DNA of 64,000 bases, taken from Telmatactis stephensoni. Lineage: Eukaryota > Cnidaria > Anthozoa > Actiniaria > Isophelliidae. The notes beneath the pieces were generated by a model. That model saw only the letters and a program-made list of their open reading frames with translations, made no database searches and was not told where the DNA came from. Positions within the stretch are counted from its first letter, which is position 1; the number at the start of each line of letters is the position of its first letter. Position numbers and translations under genes: made by a program. Shown here piece by piece: positions 11,787-23,752 of the stretch. The DNA lies in assembly GCA_029948255.1 (NCBI GenBank), contig JALIZF010001765.1, positions 661,456-725,455 of the forward strand. The letters run 5' to 3'.

Positions 11787-12077
11787 TATACACTTATTTC
11801 AAAAATCGTTGTCGCAAGTCAAGCGACAAGCGTCAAGCCAAGACCGAAGTGAATGCTGGTTTTATGGTGGTAATGTATTCAAATCATACTTGTTATCAAC
11901 AGAATAAAGTGCAATATAGTAACAAGCACGTGAAAATGACCATATTTTGTAATTAGTTCTATAGAAACAAGTGTGATTTGAATACATTACCATCATAAAA
12001 TAAACCGGCATTCATTTCGGTCTTGGCTTGACGCTTGTCGCTTGACTTGCGACAACGATTTTTGAAATAAGTGTATA
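11787..12077. mobile_element. Large palindromic MITE, arms about 110 bases
   Basis: Left arm 11787-11897 and right arm 11966-12077 are close to perfect reverse complements. Both contain CGTTGTCGCAAGTCAAGCGA and the AATGTATTCAAATCA-type segment, and they are separated by a spacer of about 70 bases. Termini read TATACAC...GTGTATA. Non-coding. Confidence 0.85.
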
Positions 12078-12142
12078 CTTTTTGTGAATAAATCACAACT
12101 GTAGAAAATGTCGTCATGTATGGACAAGAAGAAATGCACGCG

Positions 12143-12254
12143 TGCTGTGTGCAGATTTAGAGCACGCGGGAATTGATCAGAACACGAGAGAAGTGTTAAG
12201 ACGCTTATCGAGTGTTCTGGTCAATCCCTGCGTGCTCTAAATCTGCACACAGCA
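12143..12254. repeat. Palindrome with 43-base arms
   Basis: TGCTGTGTGCAGATTTAGAG at the left end is mirrored by CTCTAAATCTGCACACAGCA at the right end. A diverged partial copy (GTGCAGTGTGCATATTTAGAG) lies about 100 bases further on, at 12350-12372. Confidence 0.8.
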
Positions 12255-12379
12255 CAGAGAGCAAGTTTTCTATTTCTTTTATGAAATAAGTTGTTTTCGA
12301 GCAAATTCAGTGTTCATTTACACTGGCGAAGAAATTCGAAAAGTGCGCGCGTGCAGTGTGCATATTTAGAGTTCTTCTT

Positions 12380-14860
12380 TATTGTCCTTCGGCCAATGAG
12401 AGCGCGCGTTATATGATGGTTACTTTATAAAATATAATATAATAATACTTAATACTTAATATAATAAGTACTTAAAAGCAATCAAGTATTTTTAAGCCAC
12501 CCTAGCTGCAGGTTTCAAATATTAAGGTAAATACATAACGCATCCTATTACCTCGACGTCTAAACTGGACAGTTTGTGGAGTTTATAGATTTTTCTCTTT
12601 TAAAGAGTAACGATATAATAACTTAGAAAATCTCAATGTGCGATTTTCAGCATTTTAAAAAAGTAGCTTGATTTCCGCGTCAGAAAAATATGAAGCCGGC
12701 AAAGTCATTTTAACAAAAAAAAAAAACAGAAAATCTTATCTGGAAATTGTAGACATTTTGTTTACATCTGTGATGGCACTCGTCCCCAGGAAATAATTTC
12801 TGGGACATTCTTTCTCGGGAGAGGCCGGGGCTTTCCTTGCAGTATTATTCGACGCAGGAGGCCCAAACTTACCGTCTAATTCACAGTAAAATGTACACAC
12901 TTGCATAACATACACTTAGAAAGTTTCATCTACTGATTAAGTGTTTGAATCACTGCTAGTTTATTTAGGGTTTTGCTACTGCTCTATTTTCCCGGTTAGA
13001 TTCTTACAAAAAATTCACGCTGAGTCAAACCGCCATTTTAATAACCGCCAAATTATCAATTTTGATAAAGTTGTAATTGAGAATCTAGTGGCCTAGAATT
13101 ACCAGATGCCATTTACTCCTGAAATTACCTCACATACTTTCACACCCGCACTATATAATTGGTCTTTTTGTGCAGTTATGCTTTGCGCCGTTCTCCCATT
13201 CTCCCATCCAGCTAGGCAATTCTAAGGTTGGGCTTCCTGTGGTGGCGATCCCTAACAAAATTTTGGGCTTCCTGTGGTGGCGACCCCTAACAAAATTTTG
13301 AGCCAATTATATTAAGAATATTTTAATAAAATATAGTAATCCATTTACAATAAAATATATGGATTTTCATATTTATTTACAACCCGCAATAAATAAACCA
13401 TAAATAAAGGAGAATAATGAATGGATGAAATGTCATCGCGTCGGGCATTGCAAAAATTATAGCTAATTAAATGTTTGCATGTATTGGGAACATTATGTAC
13501 AGAATTATTGATTTGGTGGTTGGGTTTATTCAATTGCTGTGTCTTTCCCAAGTGCTGATGCGTTGATTAACTGTGAAGAAAAAAGAGATCAATATAATTA
13601 TTGTAAAATTAAGCACCTCAAAAATACTGTCAGTTTGAATCTTCTCTCTGCGTGTGTTTTTGTGTGCAAACCTTACCAATCAGATCATAAGCCAGTTAAT
13701 TACCTCGAACCTCGGCATGAAGCTATATACAGCCCTCGGGCCTACGATTATCAGGCTATATATAGCTTAATAATACCTCGGTTCTTGGTAATGAACTCTT
13801 ACTTAGTTCACACTTAGGTCGGTTTTCTTTGATGTTCCGCGATCATCACTATTGTTCAGTAACGGTATTTTAAGAGATGATATATATCATATTAAAAGAA
13901 GAAAAGGTTACCTCTCGGGTTTGATGAATGTATAAATATCACCCCTGGGATGTAAAAACACCGGAAGTCGTGAAACGATCCGTCTGGCACATCACCACAA
14001 GAAACGTCCTCAACTATTAAATCATTGACATTTCTCATGGTCGACCAAAGTCTTAAAATTGTATTGCACGTAGTATTAACCCCCCTCTAAAACTTTACTT
14101 CCGTGTGACACCAGGCATTGGTCGTATTTCATGCTGCACTGCGCATGTCAGACCTCAAGAATGAGTACATTTTTGTCTGATATGAACGATAAGTAATATA
14201 TAGCTCTTGAATGTTGTTGTTTGGGTAACCTCGTTAATATGATATGTTTAGAAAACCTCTCTAAGTGTAAACTAAGCCAGTTAGCTACGCGATCGTCGCC
14301 TCGTGCTGCGCATGCGCCTTCGAGCATTAAAATCACTTAGTCACCTCGGATCGAGTACTTAACACTCGCTTAACTACAATCGTCTGCAGTTAAAATTAGC
14401 TGCCATTCTCGAGTGTCTCTGACGTACATTAGGTTACATACGAGAACAAGCAGCCTGCCATACTGAGTGTGGATAGACCAAATACGTAGTGACACCGGAA
14501 TAAAGGGGCAGAAGTCGTGCATGTACGACTAATGAGCAGTGTATATCATTACAAGGAGTATCGTATGAACCCCTTGCAATGACGTCACGTATCCCATAGT
14601 AACGGCCTAACGTTGACGTATGGGGTCTATTCGCAGATTCATCATGAACTCAGCGCAGTGTTAAGCCTCTACCAGAGATACTGATTAAGATATGCGCAAG
14701 AAGCACTCGGTACTACATTTGTCTTAGAGGTGAATGTCATAAAAGATACCTTTGCTAAGAGCATCACTATATTGGAGATTCACTCTGCGTAGCGCTGGGT
14801 CCTCAACAATAACTTAAGCGCAAGTTCAATATATAGAATGAGACAAGTACAGCAAAGAGA
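12380..14860. other. Intergenic region with short repeats
   Basis: No supported gene. A 45-base direct repeat containing GGGCTTCCTGTGGTGGCGA is duplicated at 13228-13300. A small imperfect palindrome spans about 13700-13797 (TTACCTCG...AAGCTATAT / ATATAGCTT...CCTCGGTTCTTGGTAA). A consensus TGACGTCA (CRE) lies near 14581, with no gene close enough to assign it to. Confidence 0.45.
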
Positions 14861-14871
14861 ACAGATATATT

Positions 14872-15090
14872 AAGGCCAATTTACACGGTGCAACGTTTGC
14901 CTACAATTGTTGCATGCAACTTACTTACGACATATTTTAGCGGCTATTTACACGCACGCAACTTTGCATGCAATAGTTGCAGGCGAGTTGTAGGCTTGAT
15001 TTACACGACGCAATTCGTGTTGTATGTATATCGTAAGCAAGTTGCATGCAACAGTTGTAGGCAAAAGTTGAACCGTGTAAATTGGCCTTT
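14872..15090. mobile_element. GGCCAATTTACAC-type MITE, copy 2, at the 3' end of the astacin gene
   Basis: Ends AAGGCCAATTTACACGGTG and its reverse complement flank about 180 bases with internal GTTGCATGCAAC palindromes. It begins 23 bases after the astacin stop codon, so the 3' untranslated region and poly(A) site of that gene probably lie in or beyond the insertion. Confidence 0.8.
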
Positions 15091-15112
15091 AGTGAGATGT
15101 GTGTAATATGGT

Positions 15113-18100
15113 TTACTGACCTGATTTGCAAAATCCACATGCAAAGGGACAGGTTTTCTCCATGAAGGGTTTCCAGTACTTACAGTACCCCTTGTGGGAC
15201 GCAAACTCTTTGCATTTAACAGGGTAGACGTCTTTACAGTTCTCTAGCAATAAACAGATAGAAACTGTTAACTCATCGACTCTGGTATCGACAACAAGGT
15301 AAAAGTACGTAAAGAATGGTACAGCAGCTTGCGTATGAGTGTAAAACGGATCGCGCCGTGCCGTGACCGTGTCAGTGTCGTGATCTATACAGTAGATTTT
15401 GTATGACTGTGAAAACGGTACGACACGGTTACGGCAGGAATTTCGAATGTTTTTATGGAGCAGATTTCGAATGAGTGGGAAACTTACCGCGCCGTGCGGT
15501 GGCCGTGTCAGTGCCATGATGTCTATAAAACGTTTGAAATTCCTGTCGTGTTCATGCCGAGCCGTGACCGTGCCGTCTTCACTCTCATACGAAATCTGCT
15601 CTATGTAACCGTGGTCTTCCGGAAAGCAGACTATACTATCTCTACCCCTCCCATCTGCATCAGTCCTCCATCTCCGCAACCACACAGATAGGATCCCGCG
15701 AAATGCTTTCACTGAATAAGTGAATAATAAGATCACTGGTGCCTACAACTACCAGATTATTGTATGACGGAAACTTACTATCATTTTCATTCTTAGATTC
15801 TCCAGTTTTCTCTTCGTGAAGTTCTTCACTTTTGGTCCTCTTAGGCTGTGCAGGTAGAGGATCCTTATCAATGCTACGACACTTGTAAGCCTTTAAAACT
15901 TGTTCAATATCTGCTTTACTAAATCTATCCATTTGTCCAAGCTGTCTGTTAGCATCGTCCAAGGCTTCAATGGTATTTTGTCTGTTTTTGCTGAATGCTA
16001 ACTTTTCGTAGTGCATTAGGCTATCGTAATCGTAAGGAACATCAAGGGTGTCTAAGTCTTCGTGGCTGTAACTCTCAAAATTCTTCATAAAGTCTAAAAT
16101 TATGGAAAGTGGGTTGGTTAGAAAGAGAACAGTCAAATGCAGTGGTGTCATTAAACACTTGATCACAGGAATGTTAGAACAATGCAACAAGGAAGTTCTT
16201 GGGTACATTAACGCAAGTTACGATAGTCAGCCTTGCGCGTCGACACAACCGGATTCCCCTCAGACAGACAACGGTCTATTCGCGACCAGGAAAAAATATT
16301 GTACTTGAGGTTTTATCGCGCCGCAAAATAAGACGTCACCGGATAAAGTTATCACAAATCTCATATCGTAGTTTGAGTTTACTATTTTTAAGGACCTCTT
16401 GACTTCCTTTGAGTTGTGGGGATACTTTATGTATTGTGCGCCATGTAAAGCGGATACTCTATACTGTCTGGTTTATCGTTGAAATGCGCGGCATCTGTGT
16501 TACACCAAATATTTCATAAACAGTAAATCTCTGTAAGCTGCCAACCTGGGAGGGAATTGGTAATATGGCCCCCTTTGTAACACGGATACATTTTCACCAG
16601 ACGCAAACTTTGTGCGTATTTATGCGCTAGGTTAACATGCCAACGGTATTATTGCTGAGCACGGAAAGCGCGAACGTTTGAACATGCTCCGCTCAAACTA
16701 AAAACCTATCATGAAGATGCAAGTCCGTCGTTCTACGTCGAGTAGATGGCAAAAATCGCAACATTAATGAGCTGCGCACATATATAGAACAACGCATTAC
16801 GTTGAGTGTCGAGAAAAGACTGCCTTACCTGGTTCAATATTCCACCATAGAATCTTAACGTACTTGTCTCGATCAAAGCGCGATTGTTCGTGAAAGAAAC
16901 CTAGAGTATGCATCAATTCGTGCATAATAGTTCCTTTGTGTTCACACGCCTCCCCTACGGCGACTTTTTGTCGGCCTCCTTGTCGTCCAATGGGAGAGTA
17001 ACATCTATCAAAGTAAAGAATCATCTGTTACTTTTTGGTTACGGGAAAACCTATCATTTCATCAATCGGATTTCATGTGACATTGTTTATCAAAGCGCGC
17101 AATTGTCGGGATGTGTTGCTTGGCTACACTTCCGATCAGACTAAAGGAACCGCATCCCAATATCAGATGAGGGTATGTTTGCGGAAAGAGAGTAGAACCG
17201 TCTCGTGGTTGGTTTACAACCAACTCCTCGTTATCTTAGACACAAACTCGTTTCCCTCGGGACTGTGTTCTGTTTTTTCAGTTGTCTAGGTCGCGGTACC
17301 ATTTATCAGTTTATTGAGGTCATCCTTTCCTTTGGTTGTACGTCCCCATGCTTCACCCTCCCCTCCCCTACCTACCCCCTCCTCACAGAGATCGCTAATG
17401 ACACGGTACTCTTGCTTACCCATAGTCACGTTCAAAATGAATGTAGTCTTTCTCGTTGGTTCGTCGCACAAACTGTACACAAGTATGCTGGTGGAATTCT
17501 CTAATGGCATGTCGTATTGCTCTACGGGCAAATTTACCTGTAAAAAGCAAATCAGATACAGTTGAACAAGGCTCTCTAAAGCGGTTATCTGAGTGGTCGT
17601 CGTAAGGCCATTTATAGAGAGGTGGTTTGGTTTGGTGGTTTGTAACTGGCGAGATGCCTCATTTCAGAGAGGTGTATGGTCATTGTAGAGATGCGGTCGT
17701 TGCAGAAAGCTTTTCATTGAAGAGGTGGTCGTTGTAGAGAGGTGGTCATTGTAGAGAGGTGGTCATTGTACAGAGGTAGTCATTGTAGAGATGCGGTCGT
17801 TGCAGAAAGCTTTTCATTGTAGAGGTGGTCGTTGCAGAAAGGTGTTCGTTGTAGAGAGGTGGTCATTGTAGAGAGGTGGTCATTGTACAGAGGTAGTCAT
17901 TGTAGAGAGGTGGTCGTTGCAGAAAAGTGGTCGTTGTAGAGAGGTGGTCGTTGTAGAGAGGTGGTCATTGTAGAGAGGTGGTCATTGTACAGAGGTGGTC
18001 GTTGTAGAGAGGTGGTCGTCAGAGAGAGATCTGAATAAGACTAAATTCTGCAAAGGCTGGGATTAAATAGAGTTCGTTGTGGCAAGGAATGTCGCATAGA

Positions 18101-20481
18101 CCTGGCCGTTATTCGAAGTTCGACTGAACATATTTTTCCAACCCCCCAAACTGTTGTTGCTCTCGTTCAATATAGCCTCGTTAGTTCGACTTAATATATC
18201 TTATAAGACTTCCAAATGTAGTAACATATTCCCAATACCATAATTTCGTACAATATAGACTCTGTAATGAAAGTAATTAGACTGAATGACTTCCAAAAGT
18301 AGTAATTCACACTTACGTGATACTATGATTTCGTACAATATAGCCTCGTTTATAGTGGGTTGGTTCAACAGGATTTTTCTCGAATCTTCTGATATAATGA
18401 TTTTTATGCAATATCGACTCTCGTACAAGACGTTAATGTACAGCTTAGAAGAAAGGTATTGTTTTGAAAACTCTAAATATAATGTAATCATTTTGGCATA
18501 ATATCTGAGTATAGACCCAACAGGATAGGTGGAGAGGGAAAGGTGTGACCTACCCCAATTCCGTTGGACGCACCTCTTTCATATTTCAAAATTTTCCCTC
18601 TAATTTTGTGGGTAATTTTTGTAATAAACATCGAAGTATAATACCAAATAGGGGAAGGCGAAAATGTTCAAAACTGAACAAAAAAGTCTTAATGGCGTGC
18701 GGCAGACATTGTTTCAACTCACGCAGACAACAGAGCGGAATTCCGGTGTAAAAAATTGTGTTGATTTTCTATATTGTATTTGAATATGAATAGGCTATAA
18801 AAGTTTCAGACGTCTTATCACATGTTATGACTCGATGACTTCTTGTTTCATTCAGGTGTTCTGACACTTTAAATTAAAAACTGACATTAAATTGTCTCCT
18901 TCTATCGACAAATCTTTAAATGACATCGAAGAGAGGGCGTGCTAATCTAACGAGTGATGTTCACAAGACGACTCGTGTCACACCGCAGTGTATCCAGTAT
19001 TTTTTGCCAAGAATAGACAAAGGTTAAGTCACTTACCTAGTTTGGAATCAATCATATAAGGCACAACGCTGTCAGGCCAGCGCTTTATCAAGCGCGTTGT
19101 AACTTCGCGTCTTGAGCGGCGATGCGGCTTTTCAGACATCAATTCCTTGAGAGGTGTGGTAACTAAAATGTCCCCTTCGATGATTTCTAAAGAGCAAACA
19201 AAGGAGTATTAAAGTAGCACTCTTGGCCATTGGGACTAAATCGTAAGGTCATCTCTAGCAGTAATTATCACTGCTGTATACTTGAAACCGTCATTACAAA
19301 GGCGATATTAGCTTCCAAAATGGCTAATTTCCTCTCTTTATCTAAAAGTAGCACTTGAAAGGTTTCTCAATTTGGTCTATCGATAGGTCTTTTCATCACT
19401 TTAACAAAACAAACTCCCTTCTCATCCCTTCCCTCTTAATCTGTTTTGGTAAGGTAACGTACAATTTCATTATCTAGAATATTCCGTAGAATAAGATCAC
19501 CTTTTAGTAACATTCCAAATGGAATTTAAATCATAACAGTTTTTAATTTTCTAATAATATTAAAAATGTCATCCAATTAGCACTTTAACTACAGCATCTT
19601 CGGAATTTAAAAGTAATGACAAAAATGGGAAAACAAACGAAGAAATGAAATGCGTCATAGAACAATAGGTTAATTCAAGACACGACTAGTATTTTGACAT
19701 TTTTACTGAAAAATGAGGTCAAATTGGCAGCAAAAACACGTCAAAACTAGCGGAACTCTGAAACAATTGCTATTGCTGCTGGCTTATCTACCCGTCAGGT
19801 AGATATATTACAATTGTCTTCGATTCACAGCCAGAAGCAGCATGTGTTTCTTTTGACAAATCAATGCTTTATGAATTAATTATCTTCTTCAATTTCTGCT
19901 CCAAGGCTGGTTGATTTGTAAGGCATGTTGATAATTGGATTTTGATTAAATTCGCGTCAACGCTGGCAATTCAGGTTAATGTTGCGCTGATTGGTCAGGC
20001 ATATCATAAATTCTTATGCTTGTATGCGAAGTGCAGTGCGTAAAATGTTTGAACTGCAGAAGATTAGCTATAATCGGCTTTCTAGAAAGGCGCAAAGGGC
20101 ACTTTTCACTTTACACACAATAAAAAATCGCTGCTTTTGACGCCAAATGAGCAGCTCTTAAGTATCTTTGGCAAGTTTTGCCTGGATGCAGTTCTGACAG
20201 TATAATTTGATCTCTAAACTTATGCTAATTTATAGCGTTATGATAGCTGCACAAAGGAGCTAGCGTTTGGCCAGTTTTGTGTTAGATCCCTGATAATAAC
20301 TCCTTAGAAATCTACAATATAACCTCTTTATCAGCTAAAAATTCTGCATGTCCAAAAATGACAAGAAAATACAAATTATCTTACTTTGATCATGTAAATA
20401 TTGCTGTTGTATTGGAAGGGCACTGTACCCAGACAGCAGACCAAACAAAGCTAGTACACATGCAGCTTTCACGCACACCAT
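15113..20481 (-). CDS. Secreted astacin-family zinc metalloprotease with C-terminal ShKT domain, 6 exons, 328 residues
   Basis: Minus-strand exons 20385..20481, 19037..19186, 17420..17537, 16829..17004, 15779..16093 and 15113..15243. All junctions are GT-AG and the 987 bases give one open frame. Residues 1-21 are a signal peptide. The propeptide holds an E-G-D-I aspartate switch (D38) and basic cleavage sites (RRSRR, 55-59; LIKR just before WP). The catalytic domain has the zinc signature HELMHTLGFFHE (H150, E151, H154, H160) followed by SRFDR, and the Met-turn SLMHY (205-209). Four cysteines (102, 123, 142, 252) sit where astacins form two disulfides. After a charged linker, six cysteines (288-324) form an ShKT domain. 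No key residue is missing. Cnidarian astacins act in development, extracellular-matrix remodelling and, in some cases, venom; the sequence does not decide between these. No CUB or EGF domain is present. Confidence 0.93.
15309..15605. repeat. Interspersed GCCGTGACCGTG-type repeat in the last astacin intron
   Basis: Contains several inverted and direct copies of GTATGA(C/G)TGTGAAAACGG, GCGCCGTGCCGTGACCGTG and TCTATAAAAC-type segments. Related copies lie at 33903-34068 and 38828-38972, so it is a dispersed family. It appears compound, with more than one copy nested. Confidence 0.7.
17593..18030. repeat. 17-base minisatellite in an astacin intron
   Basis: About 20 or more imperfect units of TAGAGAGGTGGTCATTG and variants (GTCGTT, TACAGAGGTAGTC, GCAGAAAG). 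It lies in the intron between exons 19037..19186 and 17420..17537. Confidence 0.9.
18031..19036. other. Astacin intron, remaining part
   Basis: AT-rich. Two diverged copies of an ~85-base segment (GACTTCCAAA(T/A)GTAGTAA ... ATTTCGTACAATATAG) lie in tandem at about 18208-18350. No coding signal. Confidence 0.5.
19187..20384. other. First astacin intron
   Basis: AT-rich intron between the signal-peptide exon and the propeptide exon. No repeat or coding signal that I can support. Confidence 0.7.
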
Positions 20482-21860
20482 GGTAGATTCTTGGCTCTAA
20501 CACAAATAATCCTCAGTCAGTTCCCTTTTTAGTGTGTCTTCAATGTTTGAACACTTTTACTTGACTGAACAGTCAACGACTGAGGAAATTTGAACAGAGC
20601 GTGAGCTTATGGCATGTCGACCCATAGGTCAATACACACATCTGAAGTGCTGTTATGACGTCATACCTACATGGCAGCTTTGTCATATCTTGGTCAAACC
20701 CGTGACTAAGTGACTGAACTTCTTTTGTACCAGCAAAGGTGCTAACGAATCTAAGTACTCTGTTCTTTCTTTCAACAAAATGTGTTTTCTGCTAAGGAGC
20801 GGAAGGCAGGAAAACCAAAACAAAAGCCGTGTGTGACTATGAATACAGAACCACTACAAGAGTACTCAAACTCAACGAGCCGTTTGAGTCAAACGGTCCA
20901 TGTGTAGTTCCGTTAAACCATTAAACAGCCTCAGGTATGTCAATCTTTACAAACCGATCCACTTGTATGCTCTTCAAACTTGCTGAGAGACTTCAACGGT
21001 TACTGTTCCAGAATACAGAGTGGAGTCAATGACGCGCGCATCACTCGCAAGGTTTACCGAGTTCCATCACGAATATCACGCTATCTACGATTGAACTGTC
21101 AAACGTGCCAAGGTGAAGAGTTATCCTACTGTATTCAATGTCCAGCTCGACATTTGTGATGCTATTTTTGATAAGCAGTTTGTAAAATGAAGAGCATAAT
21201 TCAGTGAAGAATTCCATAGAGTATAGCGGCGTCATTTGGTCAATCACCCACTCCACCCTCCCTACATTTTTAATCCGATGACAAAACATTGCTACACAAG
21301 AATAAGAATCAATTAACAAGCCTAATTTACAAGAACACAGAAAACAGTGGTCTTTTCGCTCGCTACCTGAGTTTGCTGTGCGAAAAAGACGACAGGCTAT
21401 CAAATGAATCTTCATCAGTTTTAAAGTTTGTTTTTTAATTCATCAAGTTTGTTACGTCATATCCGAGGTTATCTTGTCATGATATGTTTACTATGTGCAA
21501 TTCCAGTGCAATATAAACATGTTTCACAATCGTAGAGCAGCGCAAGAAACAGACCGCACAAACTTAAAATCTCCAAGAACCCAGATGGTAGGGAAAAGAG
21601 AGGGGTGGGGTAGGGGAGAGGAGAACGGAGAATTTTGGATCTCTTCTGAACATTATAAATCTACTAGAAATTGAACATTCATTAGAAATTTGTGAGAAAA
21701 TTATGCAATTTCTAACTGCTTGATGTGTAGTCGAACTAAATTCTATCGGGGATCGACTGCGTGCTATACTCAGTGACACAGAAAAGCATCTCATTTCAGC
21801 ATCCCGGGATCAATACATTTATCGATTGATGTTCTCGATTTTTCCACTACCATTTAAGCC
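20482..21860. other. Upstream flank of the astacin gene
   Basis: Should hold the astacin promoter. A 124-residue minus-strand frame at 21041-21415 shows no recognisable motif and I do not call it a gene. Confidence 0.35.
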
Positions 21861-21866
21861 AAAAAA

Positions 21867-22110
21867 CTTGTCTTATATTCCTGCTACTGAACTTTAGCGT
21901 GAAAGTTTTGCTTTACTGATCAAGTGAAACTCTCAAACAAATTTGTTCAGAGTTTTCGTCATTTCACAGTATGCTGTCAAAAAGCCATAAGTCAAAACTT
22001 GTCTTATATCTTTACTATTGAACTCTTAGCTGAACGTGAGAGTTTTGCTTTACTGATCAAGTGAAACTCTCAAACAAACTTAATCAGAGTTCTCGTCATT
22101 TCCAGTGCGT
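21867..22110. repeat. Two-copy tandem duplication (~125-base unit)
   Basis: Both copies share AAACTTGTCTTATAT, then GAGTTTTGCTTTACTGATCA-like and GTGAAACTCTCAAACAAA, then CAGAGTT(T/C)TCGTCATTTC. The second copy is slightly longer. Non-coding. Confidence 0.8.
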
Positions 22111-22792
22111 TGTCTACCGATTGTCTAGAAACGTCAATTACAGTAGTGATGTTTTCCTTCCGTAGATGATCTAAACAAAGGTCATATCTTGCTGGCTTTG
22201 GATGAAAGTGAAAGCCCAATTAAAGAGGGGGACATGGAGTTTGCGGATCGGCGATTTGAGCCTTCTTTTACGTGCGGATTCTCGGATAATGATATTTTTA
22301 AGAACGGATTTGCGGATTCATCCACAGTCAGAATCGCGGATTTGAAGAAATGATCCAATGAAATTATATTTTATATGGCCATGCTACTTACCTGCTTACG
22401 GACATGTGTAACTTTTCCGCGTCAGAGAAATCGCTTTCTTTAACAATATTCCATTGCGGAACAAACTTTAAATCAAAGCATCGCGCATATAAAATGTATA
22501 AATGAGCATTAGCTGTAACATTCTTTTAAAATATGGTAGTTTTGAAGTGCGTTTATTACCGAAATTACACATGCGGATTTTACGATGAAACGTAAACGAT
22601 GAAGCAGCCATGTAATGGATGACTTGCCTCGTGATTTGACGATACACGTCCTCAGTCTGAATTCTTCACTTACAATACTGAACGTGCTAGGAGTAAGATT
22701 AGGGTCTTGTTGCTGACGCAGCGAGAGCGAGCCTGAAAGCGAGCGAGCAAGGAAGTAAATCTAATCTACAAAACATATAATATGTATACCCT

Positions 22793-23112
22793 GACTAACC
22801 CTGCCAGCAGAGATTTTTTCTAATCCCTAATAGCGAGCTAGCGAGGGAAAAACCTCTGCCAACCCTCTCGACTATTTAAATTTAGCATGCGCGAAGATGA
22901 CGTAGCAAAACGTCATTCATGAGCCAGCGATACCTTCCGTGCGAAACTGCCATGCGCTTGATGACGTTTGCGTACAAAAACCGGTTTTGAAACATTTTTT
23001 TTTTCGAATATACCATAATGTTTACATCCAGAAATCGCGAGGGAAGGCAAGGGTTACTTTCCCCTTGCTCCGCGGAAGGGATTAGAAAAGTAACCCCTGC
23101 TTGCAGGGTAAA
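22793..23112. mobile_element. Inverted-repeat element with CCCTGC...GCAGGG ends
   Basis: The left end (CCCTGCCAGCAGAGA..TTTCTAATCCC) and right end (GGGATTAGAAAAGTAACCCCTGC..GCAGGG) are imperfect inverted repeats around a non-coding interior. Confidence 0.5.
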
Positions 23113-23392
23113 TATACAGGACTCAGAAACCTTCTTTTCGATATTAATCCCAATGCTCTACAGTGCTCTCGATATAAACACAAACTGACAATGCTATCAG
23201 ATACTCTCTGACAGTAGCCACAATGCACTACTCGGGTTACTTGTAACTAGAGTCTTATCTTGCGATATGTAGGTTCTTTGTTTCAGTAACGTTTGACTGA
23301 AATTTCTAGACTTGATAAGTACATATCGTACAGTACATAAGTTACTGAGCTGAAATTCCTTTTACAACATTGTGACTGATGATGTTTAGTGA

Positions 23393-23752
23393 TGAGGGGG
23401 GCCTAGGGGGGTTACGAATACCGCAATCCCGTATGAAAATTCGAAAATACCTCTCACCACACGAAAAATTCGAAATACCACACCCACGGGACCTCACGCG
23501 CAGAAACAATAGTCACCGAAACATGAAATTTTCTATCGAGCGCCGGAAGCAAAATCCCGCATCTCGCAAGGCTCAAAAATTCCGCATTTCCGCAATTTAA
23601 AAACGTTTTTCCCGTAATACCGCAGCTCAAAAAAGAAAATACCGCATACCGCAGGGTTTGAGAATCCCGCAATACCGCAATTTTTTTTGTAAAATACCAC
23701 AATACCGCACAAAGAAATGGTCAATCCCGCAATCCCGCAAACCCTTAAGTCC
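23393..23752. repeat. Degenerate ATACCGCAA / ATCCCGCAA repeat array
   Basis: A dense, irregular array of about 20 short motifs of the form AATACCGCA, AATCCCGCA and AAATTCGAAA, without a fixed period. It is compositionally unlike its flanks. No protein frame of substance. Confidence 0.75.

Noticed and set aside
17286..17531. 81-residue frame overlapping the third astacin exon
   Set aside because: The true exon (17420..17537) is read in another frame, which gives the conserved HTC and FVRRTNEKDY astacin sequence. This frame is a shadow.
21041..21415. 124-residue minus-strand frame
   Set aside because: It contains no recognisable domain, splice context or homologous pattern. Length alone in AT-rich DNA is not support.
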